Below, piece by piece: positions 23,841 to 32,270 of a DNA stretch of 38,315 nt; the stretch's first letter is position 1; each line of letters starts with the position of its first letter. Location of the stretch: NCBI GenBank assembly GCA_036745875.1, contig DAIOFH010000025.1, positions 1-38,315 of the forward strand, read 5' to 3'. The translations under genes were made by a program, and so were the position numbers. This DNA comes from DAIOFH01 sp036745875 (GTDB lineage: Bacteria > Planctomycetota > SZUA-567). A model generated the notes under the pieces. The model saw nothing but the letters and a program-made list of their open reading frames with translations, was not told the origin of the DNA and did no database searches.

Positions 23841-24442
23841 AATCGTACAGCCCAATACTACACCCGCTACAACTTAACTGAATGGGTTAAAAAAAAGCAA
23901 TGAACTCGTTATCCAGTGATAATTGTAACCTTCATTTAGGAATCATTCGCCAAACGAATGAAATTTCATGCAAATATTGAATTTATATATAAAAAATCCG
24001 TATCTCTTTTAACCTCGCATAGTTATCTCATAAACCCGACATTCTGCCTTGTTGGTTGAAAAACGTTGTACTTTTGCCTTTCAGCATGTGATCCGTACTG
24101 GGTAACTTGTCAGGACAAATATAACTTTGGTGTTAAAATATCAAGCATAATTATAGCGAATTATTGAGAAAAAAAAGACGAAATAAAACAAAATTCAATA
24201 AATAAATATTCATCCCTTCGCCTGAGGTCAATTATTGGCGGTTGATTCACATTCTTTCGGCGTTTTCACCACAGTGCACTTTTTTCAAAGTGTCGAGATT
24301 TGAGCTTACACTCTAAGTCCGAAGTCCAAAAGAGTTAAATCAAAAACTTCGATTGTGCCGATTGTGGACAAAACCAATCATATAATGCAAAATGTTCTTC
24401 CATTCATTGTTAATAGAAGGATAGAACAAATTTAATACAAAC

Positions 24443-24476
24443 TAAAAAACTCTTTGACAGTTACTGTCTGTCAAAG
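24443..24476 (-). terminator. minus-strand terminator 460 nt past the HDOD gene
   Basis: CTTTGACAG (24452-24460) pairs perfectly with CTGTCAAAG (24468-24476) around 7 nt. On the minus strand the stem is followed by AGTTTTTTAG, an intrinsic terminator. The nearest minus-strand gene ends at 24934, so either the sigma-HDOD mRNA has a long 3' tail or a separate small minus-strand transcript ends here. Confidence 0.65.
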
Positions 24477-24573
24477 GAGCTATACGTATCCTGCATTTAT
24501 ATTAACTATATTACCGAACAAAATAAGTAATGCAAAGAAAAAACGATAGCTGAATGTATTTTATCTCATACTC

Positions 24574-24720
24574 TGGACTAAAAAAATAAATTGCATATTA
24601 TGAATAAAAACAATCTGTTATGAACACCGTTCATCGTAGCCAAAACTTGCGGGAGTTGCGCAGGTAGGTGCAGAAAAAACAGGTTGCCACGATGAAAAAA
24701 ACGAAATTTTTTTGCCCACC
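24574..24720 (+). ncRNA. possible small structured RNA
   Basis: A weak promoter (TGGACT 24574-24579, 16 bp, TATTAT 24596-24601) precedes two overlapping pairings: ATGAAC/GTTCAT (24620-24634) and a wider TTCATCGT (24630-24637) with ACGATGAA (24689-24696). They share bases 24630-24634, so only one can form at a time. A run of A, then seven T, follows (24693-24713). There is no independent evidence of transcription, so this is speculative. Confidence 0.25.
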
Positions 24721-24777
24721 CTGCTTGTATTATTTTAACCTTGATCATTAATCAGGAGTATCGAATTAACTATTGCT

Positions 24778-24846
24778 TCAAAAAAGTAAAACAGCGTGCT
24801 TGAGCATCGCTATCGCGGTTTCTGAAAGGGTTGGCTTTTTTTCCAT
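24778..24846 (-). CDS. possible 22-residue peptide
   Basis: A short frame on the minus strand begins with ATG at 24846, 7 nt after AAGGTGAG, and encodes a peptide starting MEKKPTLSETAIAML. It would lie in the 3' tail of the sigma-HDOD transcript, upstream of the terminator at 24443-24476. A frame this short could easily arise by chance, and I recognise no family. Confidence 0.2.
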   Translation of the reverse strand: MEKKPTLSETAIAMLKHAVLLF

Positions 24847-24933
24847 CGCGTGTCTCACCTTGGCCCAACGGAGCGGGGGAATGCAATGATGAGCCTGTTA
24901 TCTCCGAAAACACGCAATGGTTTGCGGAATGAA

Positions 24934-25812
24934 TCACCCTCTGACCATCGATAAAAACGATCCCGCCTTTTCAAACTCATCCGACAGACCCGAAGTGATT
25001 GCCGGCAGCGTGTCCTTCGTCAGCGCAAGAATATGCGCCGCGGCTTTGGGTGCGGGTGGATGGTCGAAGTCTCCACTCTGCCCGTAATGTTTCAGGCGAC
25101 AGAGGTATTTTGCCAGGGACAAAACCGCAGCCATACTGCGATGTTCAGGGGGGCACTCTTCCAGCTTGTCCTGGTATTTGATGGGGATTTGAATGTCTTC
25201 GGACAGGTTCCAGCGTTTGGCCAGCCAATAGCCGACGCCGGAATAACTGCCGGTAATGATATTCTGCTCCGCCTCATAGAAGGACATTTTTTCCTTCTTC
25301 GCCAATTCTATGATTTGGACAAACTCTTCGTGCGCGTACTGGTCCAGGACCATTTTGCCAATCCCGGACAGCAGGCCGGCCACAAATCCGGTGTCCGGAT
25401 GTATCGCGCCACAACCAGAGAGCGGATCTTCGGACAAGCGCAGAATGATGAAACGGCTGATCGTCGCAACTCCGAGGGAGTTGATCCAGAATTCCTGGTA
25501 ACTGAAATCGTCGTTGTCCGAATCGAACATTCCGATTATGCTGGCGGAGATGACGATGGATTTGACCGTTTTGAAGCCAAGTATGGCTATGGCTTGTGAA
25601 ATGGAACTGACCCGCGTGGGGATGGCATAAAAGGCGGAGTTGACCAGCTTCAGTATTTTAGCTACCAACGCTTGGTCTTTTCCCATGACGTTGTTGATGT
25701 CCCGCACTGAAGAGTTCGGGTCGTCCAGTAAAGACATCAATGTCGTTATGACCTGCGGCAGCGTAGGCAGGTCGACGATATTCCTGACCAGCGTTTCTGT
25801 GTCTTTTCCCAT
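24934..25812 (-). CDS. HDOD-domain signalling protein
   Basis: A 292-residue protein made almost entirely of one HDOD domain (about 10-215), a catalytically reduced relative of HD phosphohydrolases usually found in signalling, motility or biofilm regulation. The start shows the typical LPTLPQVITTLMSLLDDPNSSVRDINNVMGKDQALVAKILKLVNSAFY. The HD metal residues of true phosphohydrolases are not evident, as expected for HDOD. There is no second domain; the C-terminal 75 residues are Pro/Ala-rich and helical. It starts 3 bp after the stop of the sigma factor gene, without a strong ribosome site of its own, so translation is probably coupled and the two products are likely to act together. Confidence 0.82.
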   Translation of the reverse strand: MGKDTETLVRNIVDLPTLPQVITTLMSLLDDPNSSVRDINNVMGKDQALVAKILKLVNSAFYAIPTRVSSISQAIAILGFKTVKSIVISASIIGMFDSDNDDFSYQEFWINSLGVATISRFIILRLSEDPLSGCGAIHPDTGFVAGLLSGIGKMVLDQYAHEEFVQIIELAKKEKMSFYEAEQNIITGSYSGVGYWLAKRWNLSEDIQIPIKYQDKLEECPPEHRSMAAVLSLAKYLCRLKHYGQSGDFDHPPAPKAAAHILALTKDTLPAITSGLSDEFEKAGSFLSMVRG

Positions 25813-25815
25813 GTT

Positions 25816-26655
25816 TTACCGTTTCGCTTCCTCTTCATCAAGTACCTGCAACATCGTCTTCAAAGCCTGTGTCTCGATCTGCCTGACCCGTTCCCGGGTG
25901 ATAGGAGGCTTGAACGCTTCGCCTATGGAGTCCAGGGTCAGCGCCTCGTTTTCGCCTATGCCGTAGCGCATGCGTATGACCTCGGCCTCCCGTTCGTCCA
26001 GGCAGGTCAGGAGTATCAGCAGTTTTGACTCGTCATCTATGCAGGAGTGGGCGCTGTCGGTATCGCTTGTGCTTTTCCCCGCCCTTGCCAGTATTTCGTC
26101 CAGGTCGTCTTCGCTGTCGTCGCCTCTCGAACCCGACAAAAAAGATGACGAATACGCCGCGCCCATGGCCTTTTGAATCGCTTCGGCCTTCTCCTCGTTC
26201 AGGCTCATTTCCGTGGCGATTTCTTTCGGCGACGCCGCCCGTTGCAGTTCCTGGGCGAGTTCCGAAGACACCCTTTTCCAGCGGCTCACCATTTCAGCCA
26301 TGTAGGTGGGCACACGGACGTTCTTTACCTTTGACGATAGGGCCCGGCGGATGGTTTGCTTTATCCACCATGATGCATAGGTTGAGAACCGTCTACCGCT
26401 TTCCGGGTTGAACCGTTCGACCGCCTTCAGTAAACCAAGGTTGCCTTCAGCTATGATGTCCATCAGTGACAGCCCGCGGTTGTTATAGCATTTCGCGATG
26501 GAGACAACCAGGCGCAAGTTGGCCTGTATCATGTCTTCACGCGCCTGCTTATCCCCTGCCTGAAGGCTCTTGGAAAGGGATAGCTCTTCATCTTCGGAAA
26601 GAAGACGGTATTTCCCGATTTCCTGCAAATAAACTTCGATGTCGCCATCACTCAT
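25816..26655 (-). CDS. group 2 sigma-70 family factor
   Basis: A 279-residue RNA polymerase sigma factor related to RpoD/RpoS. Region 1.2 (DIEVYLQEIGKYRLLSEDEE), region 2 (ANLRLVVSIAKCYNNRGLSLMD, FSTYASWWIKQTIRRAL), region 3 and region 4 (TRERVRQIETQALKTM) are present. Region 1.1 is absent and the length is well short of a primary sigma, so it is probably an alternative, stationary- or stress-type factor. Between regions 3 and 4 a Ser/Asp-rich insert (about 170-205) carries acidic clusters. The ATG follows GGGGA. Those bases lie in a small hairpin, ACAGG-GGAT-CCTGT (26656-26669), which could limit initiation. It is co-transcribed with the HDOD gene. Confidence 0.88.
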   Translation of the reverse strand: MSDGDIEVYLQEIGKYRLLSEDEELSLSKSLQAGDKQAREDMIQANLRLVVSIAKCYNNRGLSLMDIIAEGNLGLLKAVERFNPESGRRFSTYASWWIKQTIRRALSSKVKNVRVPTYMAEMVSRWKRVSSELAQELQRAASPKEIATEMSLNEEKAEAIQKAMGAAYSSSFLSGSRGDDSEDDLDEILARAGKSTSDTDSAHSCIDDESKLLILLTCLDEREAEVIRMRYGIGENEALTLDSIGEAFKPPITRERVRQIETQALKTMLQVLDEEEAKR

Positions 26656-26669
26656 ACAGGATCCCCTGT
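26656..26669 (-). promoter_or_regulatory. hairpin over the sigma factor ribosome site
   Basis: On the minus strand ACAGG and CCTGT pair around GGAT immediately before the ATG, so the Shine-Dalgarno bases are in the stem and loop. The stem is only 5 bp and would be modest in strength. Confidence 0.35.
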
Positions 26670-26822
26670 AAGAAAGCGTTCGTATTATCCGCGTCGTCGT
26701 GCCAGGCGAAATTCATGCGCCGGCAGTCGATTTTGACAAAGTATGGACGTTTTCTGAAACGACTGATAAGTTATTAACGTTTCGAGAATTATTCCAAATT
26801 GGTACAATACATCCACTATACC

Positions 26823-26851
26823 CTGTCAATACCGGTATCATATGCTATATT
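26823..26851 (+). promoter_or_regulatory. promoter with internal palindrome before the first ktrB
   Basis: CTGTCA (26823-26828), a 17-bp spacer and TATATT (26846-26851) precede ktrB by about 130 nt. The perfect palindrome ATACCGGTAT (26829-26838) occupies the spacer and may be an operator. The same bases give TTGACA on the minus strand (26824-26829), which could serve the divergent sigma gene, although its -10 is weak. The remainder of the 26656-26983 gap shows nothing else. Confidence 0.45.
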
Positions 26852-26983
26852 ATATTTCTTCACAAGAAAAAACATTAACCCGGCCCTTTACCAACGACGG
26901 GAAAGGACGTATGATTTCTTTTATCCAGAAAACGTTTTGCCGCTCGATATCGTAGATTTATAGATGAAAGATTTTATTACATA

Positions 26984-28348
26984 ATGTTCCGAATGGTTCC
27001 ATGGCTGGTGCGCAGGTATCGCAGATCGCCCACATTTCTCCTTGTCACCTGGTTTACGACCTTATTGTTGGTTGGGGCTGTTTTACTGTATCTTCCCATC
27101 TCCCACATCGACAATGGGATAGAGGTTTCGTTTCTGACCAGTCTCTTCACCGCCACTTCCGCCGCATGCGTGACCGGATTGACCGTCGTCGATACGCCAG
27201 CCGCATTTTCGCTTTTTGGCCAGGCTGTGCTGCTGTGTTTGATGGAACTCGGCGGAATCGGTATTCTGACCTTCGCCAATCTCGGCTTCCACCTTATCGG
27301 CAGGCGTCTGTCATTGACTGAGCGCACTGCGCTGGTCGATACGCTTTTTCCCAATGACACAGCAAACCTTTTCAGAAGCACTTTTGTTAGGATTGTTAAA
27401 ACCCTAGCAATAATTCAGAGTGCTGGCTTTGTTTGTCTCGCGGCGTTTCTCATTCCGGATCGTCTGGCCGAGGGAGAAGGTTTCGCCCATGCTTTATGGT
27501 CCTCCCTATTTCATTCCGTTTCCGCGTTTTGCAACGCAGGCTTTTCCCTGTATCATGGCAATCTCGTCGCCGAGTCGACCAACACCGGCTTTCTTGTCGT
27601 TGTGGCTGCATTAATTATCCTTGGCGGAATTGGACATAGCGCGTTGGCTGAACTTTGGAATCTGCCACGGGCGCTGAGGCGTAGGAGCAGGAAGGTTCGA
27701 TTGCTGACACTGCACACCAGGATTGTACTGATTTTGACCGTGGTTTTGCTGGTTTCCGGGGGTGCATTGGTTTTCATCTTTGGCGACGGGGCGGGTGACC
27801 ACTTAGGGCACGCCTTTTTCCAGTCGGTCAGTGCGAGGACCGCCGGGTTCAATTCCATCCCTCTGGATAAACTACCCCTGACTACTTGCCTTGTCCTGTG
27901 CATCTTGATGTTCATAGGCGGCTCGCCCGGATCGTGCGCGGGCGGCGTGAAGACAACCAGTCTTGCCGTCTGGCTTGCCCATCTTCGGGCAACTTTGCGT
28001 AACGACTACAATGTAAATATATACGGCTATACTATTGAACCGGAATTGGTAAACAGGGCCAGGATTCTCATATCCATGTCGCTGGTGTGGAACCTGCTGG
28101 GCATTGTCATCCTGAGCATTTTCGAACCGGGGGTGGGGCTGGACGAGATTACCTTTGAACAAATCTCGGCTTTCGCAACGGTCGGTCTTTCCATGGGATT
28201 GACTCCGGAATTGTCCGGGGTTTCGCAGGTATGGATTATCCTTAGCATGTATATAGGAAGGCTTGGTCCGCTGACGATTATTTTATGGATCATGCCTGGC
28301 GCGCAGCGGGACGTCAAAATGCCAAGCGGCAAGGTAATGGTGGGATGA
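26984..28348 (+). CDS. ktrB: TrkH/KtrB-type potassium channel subunit (first copy)
   Basis: A 454-residue membrane subunit of a Ktr K+ uptake system. It has four M1-P-M2 repeats, each with a filter Gly: CVTGLTV (about 58-64), AFCNAGF (about 178-184), SARTAGFNS (about 284-292) and ATVGLSMG (about 395-402). Length and the simple filter sequences suit KtrB rather than the longer TrkH. The ATG at 26984 lacks a strong ribosome site; the next ATG (26993) is no better. It is followed 140 bp later by ktrA and then by a second ktrB. KtrB needs KtrA, a ring of RCK subunits that binds nucleotides, for gating. Confidence 0.88.
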   Translation: MFRMVPWLVRRYRRSPTFLLVTWFTTLLLVGAVLLYLPISHIDNGIEVSFLTSLFTATSAACVTGLTVVDTPAAFSLFGQAVLLCLMELGGIGILTFANLGFHLIGRRLSLTERTALVDTLFPNDTANLFRSTFVRIVKTLAIIQSAGFVCLAAFLIPDRLAEGEGFAHALWSSLFHSVSAFCNAGFSLYHGNLVAESTNTGFLVVVAALIILGGIGHSALAELWNLPRALRRRSRKVRLLTLHTRIVLILTVVLLVSGGALVFIFGDGAGDHLGHAFFQSVSARTAGFNSIPLDKLPLTTCLVLCILMFIGGSPGSCAGGVKTTSLAVWLAHLRATLRNDYNVNIYGYTIEPELVNRARILISMSLVWNLLGIVILSIFEPGVGLDEITFEQISAFATVGLSMGLTPELSGVSQVWIILSMYIGRLGPLTIILWIMPGAQRDVKMPSGKVMVG

Positions 28349-28488
28349 TTGTTTCATTATTCATTGCTTTTACTTTCCCGGGGGGATAAACTGGATCAAC
28401 GAAACTATACCATGGTATGGGTGTGGAATGCAGGAAATTTGACGTTATAGTCGGTGTCTTTCAAGAAATTCCATATGGGAAAAATGTC

Positions 28489-29163
28489 ATGAATGCGAAG
28501 CAGCGAATTTGCGTGATCGGCCTGGGGCAGTTTGGCCGCCACTTGGCGATCGAACTTGCCCAGGAGTGTGAAGTCATCGCCATCGACCGCAACCAGTCGG
28601 TGATCAACGAAATCGCCGAACAGGTGCAACGTGCCTATTGTCTCGACGGCAGGGATTTCGGCAGCCTTTCCACCGTGGTAAGCTCGGATTTCGACGTGGT
28701 GGTCGTTTCCATGTCGGAGTCGATGGAAGCGTCGATCCTCACCGTACTTCATCTCAAGAAATTGAAAATCAAGCATATCTACGCCAAGGCGACAAACAAG
28801 GATCATGCGGAAATTCTCCGCGCTATCGGTGCCGATTCCATCGTATTCCCGGAAAGGGAAACGGCGGCGCGTCTGGCGACGCATCTGGTGAACAGGAACC
28901 TTCTCGACTTCATTCCGCTGTCGGAAGGCTACATGGTCATGCAGATCGCACCGCCGGAGTGGTCCTACGGCAAGACGCTTATCCAGCTCGACCTGCGCAA
29001 GCGCTTCGGCATCTTTGTCATCGCCGTCAAGGAGCATGTGCCGGAAAATACCGTGTTTCTGCCTGGTCCGGATTTTGTCGTCAAGGATTCCGACGCCCTC
29101 CTCATCATCGGCAAGAAGGAAAGCCTTGAAAGTATGGAAAATGCGAAGAACCCGTTTGCCTGA
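28489..29163 (+). CDS. ktrA: KtrA/TrkA-type RCK regulatory subunit
   Basis: A 224-residue cytoplasmic gating subunit that forms an octameric ring on KtrB and responds to ATP/ADP and c-di-AMP in other bacteria. The RCK_N Rossmann domain shows GLGQFG (11-16), the acidic end of beta-2 (AIDRN) and DGRDFGSL. RCK_C follows from about 140, with LDLRKRFGIFVIAVK. Length matches KtrA (about 222), not the double-length TrkA. The ATG at 28489 is chosen because the extra upstream codons (from 28417) do not match the family and the RCK fold begins at once. It sits between two ktrB genes and is presumably shared by both. Confidence 0.9.
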   Translation: MNAKQRICVIGLGQFGRHLAIELAQECEVIAIDRNQSVINEIAEQVQRAYCLDGRDFGSLSTVVSSDFDVVVVSMSESMEASILTVLHLKKLKIKHIYAKATNKDHAEILRAIGADSIVFPERETAARLATHLVNRNLLDFIPLSEGYMVMQIAPPEWSYGKTLIQLDLRKRFGIFVIAVKEHVPENTVFLPGPDFVVKDSDALLIIGKKESLESMENAKNPFA

Positions 29164-29208
29164 TAATCATAAGCCTCCAGTCCTCAGGGGTGTTGGATAG
29201 ATATCGTT

Positions 29209-30582
29209 ATGTTGAAATATCTCACAAGCCGACGTTTCAAGGTAAAGCGGTCCATATCTCCGGCTTACCTGGTGTTGCTTTGGTTCGGTTCGTTTGTGCT
29301 GCTTGGTTCCGTGCTGCTATGGCTGCCCTTTTCGCACACTCCGGAGCAGAAGGTCAGCTTTTTCGATGCGGCGTTCACCGCCGTTTCCGCCTCCTGCGTG
29401 ACCGGGCTCACCGTCCTCAACATCGCCGACGCCTTTTCCTTTTGGGGGCAGCTCATTATCGTGCTTTTGCTGGAAATGGGCGGCATCGGGATAATGTCGT
29501 TTGCCTATATCGGCTTTGACCTGATAGGTAAAAGGGCGTCGATGTCGTACCAGGCGGCGACGGCGGACGCGCTGTTCCAGAACGACTCGGCGCGGGAGTT
29601 CAAAAGGGTATTCAGGCAGATCCTCGTGATCACCCTGCTTATTCAGGCTGTCGGTGCCGCACTTCTCTTTTTGTCGTTGCTGCCGGATTACACCGACCGG
29701 CTGCGGGAATTGCCGTGGGCGTTATGGTCCGCCATTTTCCATGCCGTGTCCGCATTCTGCAACGGCGGTTTTATGGCCTATCACGACGGCATGGAAGTTA
29801 TCGACGGAAATGTCTTTTTTATCGTTGTCCTGCTGGTTCTGATCACGGTCGGAGGACTGGGGCACAGGGTGCTCGTTGAGCTCCGACATTTGCCGAAATA
29901 CATCAAGCAGCACGAGAAAAAGCCGCATTGGGTCTCGTTGAACACCCGCGTTGTCCTGATAATGACGGGGGCGGTCATTTTTTTCGGCTGCATCGGCTTT
30001 TTCATTTTTGGCGTCAGTGAAACGGGGGGCTCCAGCATCAGGGATGAATTGTTCGTCGTCATCAGCGGCAGGACGGCGGGATTCACCACCGTGCCCATGG
30101 AAACGATCCCTTTGCCGTCCATACTTATTTTGATCACCCTGATGTTTATCGGCGGTTCACCCGGTTCCTGTGCGGGCGGCATAAAAACGACAAGCCTCGC
30201 GATCTGGCTTGCACGGATCAAGGCGAACCTCAGAAACGATTCCAATGTCAATATTTTCGGCTACACGATAGCGCCCGACCTTGTCAGCAGGGCGCGGATC
30301 CTGATGGCACTGACCATGCTGTGGAATTTGCTCGGGGTGTTCATACTGGTCGTGCTGCACCCGCACGAGCGGCTTGAAACGCTGATTTTCGAGCAGGTAT
30401 CGGCTTTCGGAACGGTTGGCCTGAGCATGAATTTCACCCCGCGGCTTGAAACACTGTCGCGGCTGTGGATTATGCTGTCCATGTTTGTCGGCAGGTTGGG
30501 GCCGCTGAGCATCGCCTTGTGGATGGCGCCCACCGTGCGCTCCAATATTCAACGCCCGATTGGACGGATCATGGTGGGATGA
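29209..30582 (+). CDS. ktrB: TrkH/KtrB-type potassium channel subunit (second copy)
   Basis: A 457-residue paralogue of the gene at 26984, with the same four filter segments: CVTGLTV, AFCNGGF, SGRTAGFTT and GTVGLSMNF. The C-terminus (NIQRPIGRIMVG) parallels that of the first copy (MPSGKVMVG), and long stretches around GGSPGSCAGG and TSLAIWLA are nearly identical. This indicates an old tandem duplication that now brackets ktrA. It begins 45 bp after ktrA and is followed 31 bp later by the CobA-HemD fusion, so all four are likely one operon. The two KtrB may differ in Na+ dependence or affinity, as KtrB and KtrD do in Bacillus; that is inference. Confidence 0.88.
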   Translation: MLKYLTSRRFKVKRSISPAYLVLLWFGSFVLLGSVLLWLPFSHTPEQKVSFFDAAFTAVSASCVTGLTVLNIADAFSFWGQLIIVLLLEMGGIGIMSFAYIGFDLIGKRASMSYQAATADALFQNDSAREFKRVFRQILVITLLIQAVGAALLFLSLLPDYTDRLRELPWALWSAIFHAVSAFCNGGFMAYHDGMEVIDGNVFFIVVLLVLITVGGLGHRVLVELRHLPKYIKQHEKKPHWVSLNTRVVLIMTGAVIFFGCIGFFIFGVSETGGSSIRDELFVVISGRTAGFTTVPMETIPLPSILILITLMFIGGSPGSCAGGIKTTSLAIWLARIKANLRNDSNVNIFGYTIAPDLVSRARILMALTMLWNLLGVFILVVLHPHERLETLIFEQVSAFGTVGLSMNFTPRLETLSRLWIMLSMFVGRLGPLSIALWMAPTVRSNIQRPIGRIMVG

Positions 30583-30613
30583 GCGTGAGGTGAAGATTTA
30601 AAGGACGACCTGT

Positions 30614-32170
30614 ATGGGTGCAAACCGAAAGGGAAAAATCTATTTCGTCGATGTCGGGCCTGGCGATGCCCGCTTTCTGACCTTTTCGGCGCTCGATTGC
30701 CTGCACAAGGCGGATTGCGTTGTTTATGATGAAATAATCGACAAGTCCATCATCGACCAGGCGACAGACGCCGCCGAGTTGGTCGCGGTTGCGGACGGGG
30801 TGGAAACGAGCGCATCCAGCCGGGAAGCGGTATTGGCGATTTTACAGGATCGGACCGGGAAGGGACTGACTGTCGCCCGCTTGCGCTGGGGCGGCTCTTT
30901 CCTGTTTTCAGGCCTCGACAGGGAGACGGCGGATATTGCCGAACAGGCGCTGGCTTATGAAGTAATCCCCGGAGTGGGAATCCTTTCCATAATCAAGGCC
31001 TATACCGGTTTTTCCTTTGTTTCGCCCGCGTCGATCGCCTTTTGGTGCGGACGGGACGATTTTTCCCGAACATTCGGGATGCCGGAATCGGCCTGCTTCT
31101 GCGTCGACGACGAAGATATTACGGATTTTATCGGGTCTCTTGTCGGACGCGGTTTTTCCGCGAGCGAGCCTGCCGTGGTGGTCGAGAGGCTTTCCTATCC
31201 GGACCAGAACCTATTTTCCGGCACAGTTCAGGAACTTGCCGCCTTCACCTATCGTCAGGGCAAGGGAAAGCGGTTTTTGCTTGTCGGCAAACTGGTGGAA
31301 GATAAATGCGGCGGCACCTGGTTTGCCGGAAAGCCGCTTTTGGGGAAGAATGTCCTGTTGGTCGAGCCGGGTGATACGACCGCCCACTTGCGGGCGCTCA
31401 TCGCGGAGCAGGGGGCCGTGGTGAAAAATATGCCGGTCAGCCGGGTTTTCCTTTCCAATTATCAAGTGGAAGGGGAAAATCGCGACGAACTGAGTTCCGT
31501 CCTGCTGGGAATGGGTGACATAGCTTTTGGCGGCCAGACGACCTGGGTTGTTTTCATCGGGCAAGCGGCGGTCGAAGCAGTATGGAAGCATATGGCGCGG
31601 TTGAAGCTCGACGCCAGAATCTTTTTCGGCGTCGGGTTGTGCGCCGCGGACGAATCCGCGGCTCGGGCTCTCGCGAAAAACGGTTTGACCGCCGATATGC
31701 GCGCCGACGCCACCCCTACCGGTACGACGTGGGACGAGATCGAGAAACGCCTTGGCGACTACATCAACGAATGCCATTTCATAATTTTTTCCGGGGATAA
31801 CGAATCGGACCGGTTGAGGGATAGGATGGAATCGGTCGGGGCGTCATGCCGGAATGTTGTTGTTTATTCCACGCGCGTGGTTAATGATGACGAGGCAGGC
31901 ATACGGTCGGTGTTCGACAATGCCCATATCGACCTTATGCCGTTTGCCAGCCGCAGGGCGGTGCATGACTTTTCCCGCCTGTTTCTAGATCGAATGGGGT
32001 TCTGGTTTTCCCAGTCCGACAGGCCATTGTGCACGGCGATGAATTCGGAAGCGGCGGATGAGATGCTCAGGGCCGGGATTCCCCTCGACGCGACCGCGCT
32101 GGAGGCCACACCAGAAGGCCTTGTCGACGCGCTTATTAAGGCGGTCAACACCAAGCATGCGCGCTACTGA
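30614..32170 (+). CDS. CobA-HemD fusion with degenerate methyltransferase half
   Basis: A 518-residue two-domain protein. Residues 7-250 resemble uroporphyrinogen-III C-methyltransferase (CobA/SUMT), which makes precorrin-2 for sirohaem or B12. Residues about 255-518 resemble uroporphyrinogen-III synthase (HemD), which closes and inverts the tetrapyrrole ring. Such fusions are known. Here GPGD (15-18) survives, but the RLKGGDPF loop reads RLRWGGSFLF (89-98), the PGVTS segment reads PGVGI, and the downstream PLTHR-type stretch is missing, so methyl transfer is doubtful. The HemD half keeps its start (GKNVLLVEPGD) and general pattern. The ATG follows AAAGGA. It ends the ktr cluster, and no other haem or B12 genes are present. 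Confidence 0.75.
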   Translation: MGANRKGKIYFVDVGPGDARFLTFSALDCLHKADCVVYDEIIDKSIIDQATDAAELVAVADGVETSASSREAVLAILQDRTGKGLTVARLRWGGSFLFSGLDRETADIAEQALAYEVIPGVGILSIIKAYTGFSFVSPASIAFWCGRDDFSRTFGMPESACFCVDDEDITDFIGSLVGRGFSASEPAVVVERLSYPDQNLFSGTVQELAAFTYRQGKGKRFLLVGKLVEDKCGGTWFAGKPLLGKNVLLVEPGDTTAHLRALIAEQGAVVKNMPVSRVFLSNYQVEGENRDELSSVLLGMGDIAFGGQTTWVVFIGQAAVEAVWKHMARLKLDARIFFGVGLCAADESAARALAKNGLTADMRADATPTGTTWDEIEKRLGDYINECHFIIFSGDNESDRLRDRMESVGASCRNVVVYSTRVVNDDEAGIRSVFDNAHIDLMPFASRRAVHDFSRLFLDRMGFWFSQSDRPLCTAMNSEAADEMLRAGIPLDATALEATPEGLVDALIKAVNTKHARY

Positions 32171-32270
32171 CCCGCCAGAAGTCGCACTCGCAACAAAACT
32201 CTTGAAATTGTCTGGGAATAAATGATTCTTTAGTATATATAATTATGATGTTATTTTTATGGAGTGTACG

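Larger units (their letters stand above)
23744..24933. other. gene-free AT-rich region with dyads
   Basis: About 1.2 kb of AT-rich DNA between the XRE and HDOD genes. I find no open frame with a credible ribosome site longer than about 22 codons. It holds the XRE operator candidate, a small hairpin (CACTTT/AAAGTG, 24277-24292), a minus-strand terminator (24443-24476), a possible structured RNA (24574-24720) and a 22-codon minus-strand frame (24778-24846). No tRNA, tmRNA, RNase P or SRP RNA signature was recognised. Confidence 0.6.

Noticed and set aside
28417..28488. Longer N-terminus for ktrA from the upstream ATG
   Set aside because: The 24 extra residues do not fit the RCK family, and the Rossmann fold begins directly after the ATG at 28489.
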